9,868 nt of DNA from an uncultured Clostridia bacterium (GTDB lineage Bacteria; Bacillota; Clostridia; Oscillospirales; Ruminococcaceae), in NCBI GenBank assembly GCA_944388825.1, contig CALXKG010000169.1:1-9868 (forward strand), written 5' to 3'. Made by a program: the position numbers and the translations under genes. This document shows, in pieces, positions 1 to 5,304 of the stretch. The notes beneath the pieces were generated by a model that saw only the letters and a list, made by a program, of their open reading frames with translations, made no database searches and had not been told where the DNA came from. How positions within the stretch are numbered: the first letter of the stretch is position 1; each line of letters begins with the position of its first letter.

Positions 1-15
1 CCGCCGCCCGCCGGA

Positions 16-24
16 TGCTATACT
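16..24 (+). promoter_or_regulatory. extended -10 promoter element, -35 outside window
   Basis: TGC-TATACT is an extended -10 hexamer, one base off TATAAT. A -35 box at normal 17-bp spacing would fall just off the left edge. It lies about 45 bases before the start of the small membrane protein gene and is its likely promoter. Confidence 0.45.
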
Positions 25-70
25 GGGACCAGCCGGGCCCCCGGCAATGCAACGAGAAAGGGAGAGTCAA

Positions 71-343
71 ATGACAAACGAAGAGATGGGCCGTTACATA
101 TCCGCCCGCCGTACAGCCCTCGGCCTGGTTTCCTGCGGCATATCGCTCCCGTTCCTGCTGGCCGACCTGCAGCGGGCCGCGATGTGGCGCGAAGCGGAGA
201 ACATCATCGGCGGCGCCGACGGCCCGACCGCCATCCTTGTAACGGGCGGCGGCTTCCCGGACTGGCTGGGGTACCTGCTGCCGCCCGTCCTGCTGGTCCT
301 GGGCGCCCTGCTGCTGCTGTTCAGCCGCCGGCAGAAGCGCTGA
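71..343 (+). CDS. small two-helix membrane protein with a decarboxylase beta-subunit-like GGADGPT motif
   Basis: This is a 90-residue protein of unknown function. The start at 71 is chosen because AAAGGGAGAG lies 4-5 bases before it; an in-frame ATG at 47 has no ribosome site. Two hydrophobic stretches (about residues 14-31 and 66-84) are likely membrane helices, and the C-terminus SRRQKR would favour a cytoplasmic end. The loop between them contains IIGGADGPTAILVTG (residues 45-59). From family knowledge, I recognise this motif from the beta subunits of Na+-translocating decarboxylases (OadB, GcdB, MmdB), where its Asp sits in the ion and catalytic site. Those proteins have roughly 370-430 residues and many helices, so this is not a full beta subunit, and no alpha or gamma subunit gene is nearby. 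It could be a domesticated fragment, a short family sharing the motif, or a small regulatory peptide. That it is a real gene is fairly safe; its role is open. Confidence 0.7.
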   Translation: MTNEEMGRYISARRTALGLVSCGISLPFLLADLQRAAMWREAENIIGGADGPTAILVTGGGFPDWLGYLLPPVLLVLGALLLLFSRRQKR

Positions 344-1261
344 TCATTTCACCCGCGGCAGCGGCCGCTGCGCCCCGTCGGTGACCACGTCCTCCGGCGT
401 CAGGCGCCCGATCAGCAGCGGCGAACCGGGGTCGTGACGCCCGTAGTTTTCGATCGCCCGGAGGGGGTCCCGGTTGGCGTAGCAGTACCGGCAGCCGTTC
501 GGGCAGCTGTCATACGCCCCGATGTCCCGGCTCTCGACACAGTGGCAGCCCCGCCGCGTCCCCTTATGCTTCCGCTCCTTAAACTGAACCCCGTTCGCCC
601 GCCCGATCGCCTCGAGGGTCAGGCAGCCGGACGGGTGGATGCCGTACCGGCTGTAGCCGGCGTCGGTGCCGCAGGTCTGGATCCACAGCCCGTACCGCCC
701 GGCGGCCCGCCCGAACCCTTCGGCCAGCCGCTCCATATCCGCTTCCGCCACCGGGCGCAGCTCCGGCATATTGACCTCCAGCTTTTTATACAGCTCGACA
801 AAGCTGAAGATGCACCTGCCGGCGTAGGGCGCGATCTGCTCCGCCATCCGCCGGAAGGTCTCCAAATGCCGCTCGACCGTATATGCCCCGGTCAGCAGCA
901 CCGGGTCGTACCGCCAGGAGATCCGCTCCTTTCCGACCAGTTTGGAAAGTTCGATTAGCGTCCGGATGCTCTCGCCGATATCCGGCACCCCCGGCTCGAT
1001 ATCCTGCCCGTAGGCGGTGATGGTATAGTGGAAATAGGTGTTGAACCGCCCGGTGATCTCATGCAGCCGCGGCAGGATCGGCCGGTAGTTTTTCGAGCAG
1101 AAGACGACGCAGTCCACCACCTCCGGCGAGAGGATATACCGGCTGACCTTGTGGGGGAAGAGGGGGTTGCGCGCCAGCACATACCCCTCCGCAAACCGGT
1201 TCAGCAGCCAGGGGGTGTAATACTGCACGGTGTCGGTCCGCGCCCCGGTGTTGATGATCAT
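344..1261 (-). CDS. DUF1848 family protein with C-terminal Fe-S-type cysteine cluster
   Basis: The 305-residue protein matches the DUF1848 family, whose biochemical function is not known. The N-terminus shows the family pattern: IINTGARTD (residues 2-10), an aromatic-rich QYYTPW (13-18) and EGYVLARNP (25-33). The C-terminus has a cysteine cluster: C239-H-C241 followed by C253-x3-C257-x2-C260 in the context SCPNGCRYCYAN. The CX3CX2C spacing is that of radical SAM [4Fe-4S] sites, but at the C-terminal end rather than the usual N-terminal position. A metal- or Fe-S-dependent enzyme is therefore plausible (inference). The start is supported by TGGAGG seven bases upstream and a consensus promoter at 1299-1327. 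The stop codon abuts that of the convergent membrane protein gene, the two forming TGATCA. Family assignment is confident; function is not. Confidence 0.88.
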   Translation of the reverse strand: MIINTGARTDTVQYYTPWLLNRFAEGYVLARNPLFPHKVSRYILSPEVVDCVVFCSKNYRPILPRLHEITGRFNTYFHYTITAYGQDIEPGVPDIGESIRTLIELSKLVGKERISWRYDPVLLTGAYTVERHLETFRRMAEQIAPYAGRCIFSFVELYKKLEVNMPELRPVAEADMERLAEGFGRAAGRYGLWIQTCGTDAGYSRYGIHPSGCLTLEAIGRANGVQFKERKHKGTRRGCHCVESRDIGAYDSCPNGCRYCYANRDPLRAIENYGRHDPGSPLLIGRLTPEDVVTDGAQRPLPRVK

Positions 1262-1298
1262 GGGAAAACCTCCATTCGCTCAAATATTCGTCTTATAT

Positions 1299-1327
1299 AT
1301 TGTACAGCCGGTATCCCCCGCTGTCAA
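1299..1327 (-). promoter_or_regulatory. sigma-A promoter of the DUF1848 gene
   Basis: On the minus strand, TTGACA (1322-1327) and TACAAT (1299-1304) are separated by exactly 17 bases, a perfect -35 and a near-perfect -10. It points at the DUF1848 start about 38 bases downstream. No operator-like repeat overlaps it. Confidence 0.85.
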
Positions 1328-1344
1328 GGAAAAGCCAAAGAAAG

Positions 1345-1368
1345 ACGCGGCCCCGGAAGGGACCGCGT
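1345..1368 (-). terminator. candidate intrinsic terminator upstream of DUF1848
   Basis: ACGCGG-c-CCC pairs with GGG-a-CCGCGT around a GGAA tetraloop: nine pairs with one C/A mismatch. Read on the minus strand the hairpin is followed by CTTTCTTTGG, a moderate U-rich tail. It would stop minus-strand read-through from the RluA gene just before the DUF1848 promoter. The tail is imperfect and the distance from the RluA stop is about 280 bases, so the assignment is tentative. Confidence 0.45.
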
Positions 1369-1372
1369 GAGA

Positions 1373-1611
1373 TTGTCGAAAAACCAATGGTCAGGGCGCA
1401 AAATTCGGCGCTGGCGTGGAAATTACGAAGAAACGGGCGGCGATCAGAGGTTTAGGGTCCAGCCCTTTTTAAAGGGCTGGCAGGAGTGGAGAGGGCAGAG
1501 CCCTTTCCCAGGCGCTCCGTTTCCGTACTTCCGAAGTTGACCACAGTTTTGCTGCTTGAAACAAAGTGTGCGCAGCACCCAAAAAATGCGCAAAAATAAA
1601 TTTATCGACAA
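1373..1611. repeat. gene-free segment bounded by short inverted repeats
   Basis: TTGTCGAAAAA (1373-1383) and TTTATCGACAA (1601-1611) are inverted copies with one mismatch, enclosing a segment with no convincing coding sequence. The segment includes the palindromes at 1459-1504 and an A-rich stretch at 1580-1600. It could be a small non-autonomous mobile element or plain intergenic sequence; an 11-base inverted match with one mismatch can arise by chance over this length. Beyond it (1613-1630), CTGAAA and TTTCAG form a weak hairpin that, read on the minus strand, precedes a T-rich stretch and might contribute to ending the RluA transcript. Confidence 0.3.
1459..1504. repeat. pair of intergenic palindromes
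   Basis: CCAGCCCTTT (1459-1468) and AAAGGGCTGG (1471-1480) are perfect inverted copies separated by two T. Twelve bases later AGGGC-AGA-GCCCT (1492-1504) forms a second hairpin. Neither is followed by a T-run on either strand, so they do not look like terminators. Paired GGGCTGG / AGGGCAGAGCCCT blocks resemble interspersed palindromic units; whether this one is repeated elsewhere in the genome cannot be seen here. Confidence 0.5.
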
Positions 1612-1645
1612 GCTGAAACCCTATTTTCAGGGCCTTTTGAGGCTG

Positions 1646-2617
1646 CTACCGGATTACGCGCGCCAGCTTTTCCATCACTCCGTCCGACGCAAAGGGGACG
1701 TTTTCCACCTGGAACACCTTGCCGTTTAAATAGGAGAGGGCGCATTCCGCCTGGAAGTCGAAGACGAGCCTGTAGGCGCACAGGGCCTGGCTGGAAAAGC
1801 CGAGCGGGCGTTCCAGCCGGTTGTCGGAGTACTTGCCGTCCCCCACCAGCGGGCAGCCGATGGACGCCATATGGGCGCGGATCTGGTGGGTGCGGCCGGT
1901 CAGCAGCTCCACCTCACAGAGGGCGATCTTCCCCTTTGATTTCAGCACCCGGTATTTTGTGACCATCGTTTTTCCCCCGGGGACCGGCTTGTGGTAGACG
2001 AACACCCGGTTTTCCCGCTCGTCCTTGCGCATGAAATCCTTCAGGACCGCTTCCGCCGGGCGGGGGACGCCCTTGGTCAGGCAGAGGTAGTATTTGTGCA
2101 GCTGCCGCGCCTTGATGCAGGCGTTTAAAAGCCGCAGCGCTTCGGCGTTTTTCGCGACAATGACGATCCCTTCGGTGTTGCGGTCGATCCGGTTGCAGAG
2201 GGCGGGGGCGAAGGAGGCTTCCGCCGCCGGGTCGTACGCGCCCCTGTCGTAGAGGTAGTGCTGCACCCGGGCGATCAGCGTGTCCGGTTCCCCCCGTTCG
2301 TCTTCGTGGACGACCAGTCCGGCGGGCTTATCGGCAAGCAGGATGTTTTCATCTTCGTAGACGATGCGGACTTCCGCCGGGGCCTGTAAAAAGGGTACGG
2401 TCTCCGCCCGCGCGAAAAACTCATCCCTGATGTAAAGGGTCACTTTGTCGCCGGGGACGAGCTTTGCCCCGATTTCCGCCCGCTTTCCGTTGAGTTTGAT
2501 GTTTTTTGTGCGGATGAATTTATACATCAGCCCTTTGGGCAGGGCCGGGGCGGCCTTTTGCAGGAACTTGTCCAGCCGCTGCCCGGCGTCGTTTTCCCTG
2601 ATTGTCCATTCTTTCAC
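1646..2617 (-). CDS. RluA-family rRNA pseudouridine synthase with S4 domain
   Basis: The 323-residue enzyme would convert specific uridines in structured RNA, most likely 23S rRNA, to pseudouridine. An N-terminal S4 RNA-binding domain (about residues 12-75; QRLDKFL at 13-19) is followed by the synthase core. The catalytic motif CNRIDRNTEGIVIVAKN (141-157) carries the nucleophile Asp145 and matches HRLDxxTSGLLxxAK of RluA/C/D enzymes. A second signature, LTGRTHQIRAHM (239-250), is intact. Length fits RluC/RluD-type enzymes, but the target uridine cannot be assigned, so no symbol is given. The start is GTG at 2617, with GGAGG ten bases upstream inside the preceding gene; start and upstream stop overlap as GTGA, implying translational coupling. 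It is the distal gene of a two-gene operon driven from 2858-2886. Confidence 0.93.
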   Translation of the reverse strand: MKEWTIRENDAGQRLDKFLQKAAPALPKGLMYKFIRTKNIKLNGKRAEIGAKLVPGDKVTLYIRDEFFARAETVPFLQAPAEVRIVYEDENILLADKPAGLVVHEDERGEPDTLIARVQHYLYDRGAYDPAAEASFAPALCNRIDRNTEGIVIVAKNAEALRLLNACIKARQLHKYYLCLTKGVPRPAEAVLKDFMRKDERENRVFVYHKPVPGGKTMVTKYRVLKSKGKIALCEVELLTGRTHQIRAHMASIGCPLVGDGKYSDNRLERPLGFSSQALCAYRLVFDFQAECALSYLNGKVFQVENVPFASDGVMEKLARVIR

Positions 2618-2820
2618 AGCTTAAAATCCTCCGGGCTGTATTTCGGGAGCTTCTGCACCCGCGGTTTCCGGCGCAGCGGGGCGTAGACAAACCGGCGGCA
2701 GCTGCCGTCCAGCCGCACCACGCCGTTTTTGCGGCAGAAGACGGCGCCGTCTTCCTCGTCCGGGCTGCCGTACTCGCAGTAGGCGCAGGACGGCTCGATC
2801 TTTTTGCCAAACAGCGCCAT
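2614..2820 (-). CDS. four-cysteine mini-protein, probable metal binder, coupled to the RluA gene
   Basis: A 68-residue protein that I cannot assign to a named family. Four cysteines are arranged C12-x2-C15-x13-C29-x11-C41, in the contexts SCAYCEYG, VFCRKNG and GSCRRFVYAPL, which suggests a zinc or Fe-S site. The C-terminal third is basic (PLRRKPRVQKLPK) and could contact RNA (inference). The ATG at 2820 is chosen because a double Shine-Dalgarno, GGAGGGGAGG, lies three bases before it; a longer in-frame reading to 2901 would begin upstream of the promoter. The stop overlaps the GTG start of the RluA gene, whose ribosome site is inside the last codons of this gene (EDFKL). The tight coupling points to a linked role in RNA modification or to simple co-regulation. 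It could also be an unrelated rubredoxin-like knuckle protein. Confidence 0.8.
   Translation of the reverse strand: MALFGKKIEPSCAYCEYGSPDEEDGAVFCRKNGVVRLDGSCRRFVYAPLRRKPRVQKLPKYSPEDFKL
2628..2632 (-). promoter_or_regulatory. ribosome binding site deciding the GTG start of the RluA gene
   Basis: GGAGG on the minus strand, ten bases before GTG at 2617 and within the coding sequence of the four-cysteine protein. It supports GTG over any downstream ATG and is consistent with coupled translation. Confidence 0.7.
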
Positions 2821-2857
2821 CGGCCTCCCCTCCTTTTCCTTATATTGAACCGGGTCT

Positions 2858-2886
2858 ATTATAGCATATTGGGGCGGGGGTGGCAA
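2858..2886 (-). promoter_or_regulatory. sigma-A promoter of the four-cysteine/RluA operon
   Basis: On the minus strand TTGCCA (2881-2886), a 17-base spacer and a perfect TATAAT (2858-2863) with an extended TGC. The predicted transcript has a leader of about 30 bases before the ATG at 2820. Confidence 0.85.
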
Positions 2887-2906
2887 GGGGAAAGCCGTCA
2901 AACCAT

Positions 2907-2953
2907 AGGGTGTATCTGAGAATTCAATATTAGAGCGTTTTCAGATACACCCT
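2907..2953. repeat. 47-bp near-perfect inverted repeat, possible MITE remnant
   Basis: AGGGTGTATCTGA (2907-2919) and TCAGATACACCCT (2941-2953) are perfect 13-base inverted copies. The stem extends inward by a G/T wobble and two A/T pairs, leaving an AT-rich loop of about 15 bases that contrasts with the GC-rich surroundings. Outside the arms, CCAT (2903-2906) on the left and ATGG (2959-2962) on the right are also inverted copies, with extra bases on the right. No T-run follows on either strand, so it is not a typical terminator, although it sits between two minus-strand genes and could block or process their transcripts. Terminal GGGTGTATCTGAAAA-like ends suggest a miniature inverted-repeat element. 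Confidence 0.7.
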
Positions 2954-2962
2954 GGGGTATGG

Positions 2963-3235
2963 TCAGCCGGCGTCCCGGCCGTCCTCCCGGATGAAGATCG
3001 CGTCCTCTCCGATCACCGCGACCATCTCCCACAGGATGACCCGGTCGGGTTCCCGCCCCAGCAGCCCGAAAAGACGCCGCTTTCCCCGGATGACCAGCCC
3101 CCGGACCGCCGCCCGGCCGGGGCAGGCGGGCGTCCCGTCCATCTCCAGCAGCAGCCCGTCGGCAAACCCCAGGCATTTCCCATCCGCCAGCCCGAAAATT
3201 TCCCGGCGGAACAGCTCCCCGCTTTTGATCTCCAT
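2963..3235 (-). CDS. YlmC/YmxH-type PRC-barrel protein
   Basis: A 90-residue protein with the pattern of the YlmC/YmxH PRC-barrel family of spore-forming Firmicutes, whose molecular role is not established. The strands appear as LFRREIFGLADGKCLGFADG (residues 9-28), a central GLVIRGKRRLFGLLGRE (46-62), then VILWEMVAVIGEDAIFI (66-82). The last part corresponds to the family's conserved I-P-W-E...I-G-E-D-x-I-x-V ending. The ATG at 3235 is preferred because AAGGGGGA lies seven bases upstream and family members begin here; a longer reading to 3301 lacks a ribosome site. It stands alone, divergent from fhs, with no clear sigma-A promoter; CATACCAT at 3259-3266 (minus strand) is only a loose resemblance to a sigma-E -10. 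The inverted repeat at 2907-2953 begins ten bases past its stop. Confidence 0.82.
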   Translation of the reverse strand: MEIKSGELFRREIFGLADGKCLGFADGLLLEMDGTPACPGRAAVRGLVIRGKRRLFGLLGREPDRVILWEMVAVIGEDAIFIREDGRDAG

Positions 3236-3305
3236 CCGCTCATCCCCCTTCACAGGATGGTATGCCATGGGGCGGCCGGTTAGACCGCAAATCCTGCGCA
3301 AGACC

Positions 3306-3334
3306 TTGCAAGCGGGTGGCGCGTGTGGTATAAT
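3306..3334 (+). promoter_or_regulatory. sigma-A promoter of fhs
   Basis: TTGCAA (3306-3311), a 17-base spacer and a perfect TATAAT (3329-3334) preceded by TGG as an extended -10. The predicted leader to the fhs start is about 55 bases, with no obvious riboswitch. Confidence 0.87.
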
Positions 3335-3396
3335 ACAGTTAATCTATGCCGCCCGGCGGGCAAACCCGGGCGCTTCACGAAAGGATGGACTTTGGA

Positions 3397-5076
3397 ATGC
3401 TTACGGATATCGAAATCGCCCAGCAGGCCCATATGCTCCCGATCACCGAGGTGGCCGCCTCCCTCGGCATCGACCCCGACGACCTGGAACTGTACGGCAG
3501 GTACAAGGCAAAGCTCTCGGATACGCTGGCGAAAAAAGCCGCTTCTAACCCCGACGGCAAGCTGATCCTCGTCACCGCCATCAACCCCACCCCCGCTGGG
3601 GAAGGCAAGACGACCACTTCGGTCGGCCTCGGCCAGGCGATGGCAAAGCTCGGCAAAAAGGCGGTGCTGGCGCTGCGGGAACCGTCCCTGGGGCCGGTCT
3701 TCGGCATTAAGGGCGGGGCCGCCGGCGGCGGGTACTCCCAGGTCGTCCCGATGGAGGACATCAACCTCCACTTTACCGGCGATATGCACGCGATCACCGC
3801 CGCCAACAACCTTCTCTGCGCGATGGTCGACAACTCCCTCCAGCAGGGGAACCCCCTCGGCATCGACCCGAGGCGGATCCTGTTCAAGCGCTGCCTCGAT
3901 ATGAACGACCGGGCGCTGCGGCACACCGTCATCGGGCTGGGCGGCAAGGCCAACGGCGTCCCCCGGGAGGACGGGTTTATCATCACCGTTGCGTCCGAGA
4001 TCATGGCGATCCTCTGCCTGGCGGAGGACCTGCAGGACCTCAAAAAGCGGATGGGCGATATCCTTGTCGCCTGGACGTACGACAATAAGCCGGTCTATGC
4101 CCGCGACCTCAAGGCCGACGGGGCGATGGCTGCGCTGATGAAGGACGCGATCAAGCCCAACCTCGTCCAGACGCTGGAAAACACCCCCGTCCTCATCCAC
4201 GGCGGGCCGTTTGCCAACATCGCCCACGGCTGCAACTCGGTCCGGGCGACCAAGCTGGCGCTCAAACTGGGCGACTACTGCATCACCGAGGCGGGCTTCG
4301 GCTCCGACCTGGGGGCGGAGAAGTTCTTCGACATCAAGTGCCGGTACGCCGGGCTCACCCCCGCCTGCGCGGTCGTCGTCGCGACGGTGCGGGCGCTGAA
4401 ATATAACGGCGGCGTCGCCAAGGCCGACCTCGGGGCGGAGAACGTCGGGGCGCTGGAGAAGGGGATCGTCAACCTCAGGGCCCACGTCGAGAATATGCGC
4501 AAGTTCGGCATCCCGGCCGTCGTCGCGATCAACCGCTTCGGCACCGATACCGACGCCGAGATTGCCGTCATCGACCGCTGCTGCCAGGAGCTGGGGGTGC
4601 CTTACGCCCTGTCGGAGGTGTTCGCCAAAGGCGGCGAGGGCGGCATCGAGCTGGCAAAGGCCGTCCTGTCGGTCATCGAAGGGGAGGGCGCGCCGGAGGA
4701 CCACTTCCATCCCCTCTATCCGCTGGAGCTGACCGTCGAGGAGAAGATCGAAAAAATCGCCCGCGACATCTACGGCGCGGACGGGGTGGAATACACGGCC
4801 GCCGCCAGGAAGGCGATAAAAGAGATCGAAGGGCTGGGGGCGTCCGGCCTGCCGGTCTGCATGGCCAAGACCCAGTATTCGCTCTCCGACGACCCCAAGA
4901 AGCTGGGGCGGCCCAACCATTTCACGATCACCGTTTCGGAAGTGCGGCTGTCGGCCGGGGCCGGGTTTATCGTCGTCCAGACCGGGTCGATCATGACGAT
5001 GCCGGGCCTTCCGAAAGTCCCGAGCGCCGAAAAGATCGACGTTGACGCGGACGGGAACATTTCCGGGCTGTTCTGA
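3397..5076 (+). CDS. fhs: formate-tetrahydrofolate ligase
   Basis: Catalyses ATP-dependent formylation of tetrahydrofolate to 10-formyl-THF in the cytoplasm, feeding purine synthesis, initiator Met-tRNA formylation and, in acetogens, the methyl branch of the Wood-Ljungdahl pathway. At 559 residues it has the normal bacterial length. Diagnostic motifs are intact: the P-loop-like TPAGEGKTTT (65-74), signature GIKGGAAGGGY (103-113), PFANIAHGCNS (271-281) and signature VATVRALKYNGG (328-339). The ATG at 3397 is chosen because it places AAGGATGG about eight bases upstream; the ATG at 3385 would sit on its own ribosome site. It is monocistronic, bounded by a promoter at 3306-3334 and a terminator at 5172-5209. 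folD or fchA partners are not in the window, so the sequence does not show whether it serves acetogenesis or only biosynthesis. Confidence 0.98.
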   Translation: MLTDIEIAQQAHMLPITEVAASLGIDPDDLELYGRYKAKLSDTLAKKAASNPDGKLILVTAINPTPAGEGKTTTSVGLGQAMAKLGKKAVLALREPSLGPVFGIKGGAAGGGYSQVVPMEDINLHFTGDMHAITAANNLLCAMVDNSLQQGNPLGIDPRRILFKRCLDMNDRALRHTVIGLGGKANGVPREDGFIITVASEIMAILCLAEDLQDLKKRMGDILVAWTYDNKPVYARDLKADGAMAALMKDAIKPNLVQTLENTPVLIHGGPFANIAHGCNSVRATKLALKLGDYCITEAGFGSDLGAEKFFDIKCRYAGLTPACAVVVATVRALKYNGGVAKADLGAENVGALEKGIVNLRAHVENMRKFGIPAVVAINRFGTDTDAEIAVIDRCCQELGVPYALSEVFAKGGEGGIELAKAVLSVIEGEGAPEDHFHPLYPLELTVEEKIEKIARDIYGADGVEYTAAARKAIKEIEGLGASGLPVCMAKTQYSLSDDPKKLGRPNHFTITVSEVRLSAGAGFIVVQTGSIMTMPGLPKVPSAEKIDVDADGNISGLF

Positions 5077-5171
5077 CGGCTGAAGCGGCCGCCCGCGCCT
5101 GAGCGCGCGGGAACCGGCCGGCGCGGCATTTCCGTTTGCACCGTCTCCCCATTCCCGCGACAAAAATTGGA

Positions 5172-5209
5172 GCCATCCGACAGTTTTTCCCCTGCCGGAT
5201 GGCTTTTTT
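5172..5209 (+). terminator. intrinsic terminator of fhs
   Basis: GCCATCCG (5172-5179) pairs with CGGATGGC (5196-5203), with a further CAG/CTG inside, followed by six T (5204-5209). A GC-rich hairpin without a T-run (5092-5111) precedes it. It separates fhs from the next promoter. Confidence 0.92.
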
Positions 5210-5240
5210 CGTCGGGATAAACAGAATTCCCGCAAAACGC

Positions 5241-5269
5241 TTGTAACCGGACGGAAAATATACTATAAT
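5241..5269 (+). promoter_or_regulatory. sigma-A promoter of the SEDS-family gene
   Basis: TTGTAA (5241-5246), a 17-base spacer and TATAAT (5264-5269). It lies about 35 bases before the ATG at 5305, in a locally AT-rich stretch. Confidence 0.85.
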
Positions 5270-5304
5270 AAAACAAATATAGTAGTTTGTAACTGGAGGG
5301 ACAT

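Noticed and set aside
1459..1480. CRISPR-like or terminator interpretation of the 10-base palindrome
   Set aside because: There is a single copy with no spacer-repeat periodicity, and neither strand has a T-tract next to the stem.
1028..1540. Plus-strand open frame running from within DUF1848 into the intergenic region
   Set aside because: The first part is antisense to DUF1848 and the remainder covers promoter, hairpin and palindromes; no domain or ribosome site.
5092..5111. GC-rich hairpin CCCGCGC/GCGCGGG after fhs as terminator
   Set aside because: No T-run follows; the proper terminator is at 5172-5209.
3280..5235. A very long open frame (about 650 codons) on the minus strand opposite fhs
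   Set aside because: It is antisense to a gene with all fhs signatures. Its composition (Arg/Asp/Gly/Val/Pro-rich, no domain) is what GC-rich third codon positions produce, and it runs through the fhs terminator and promoter.
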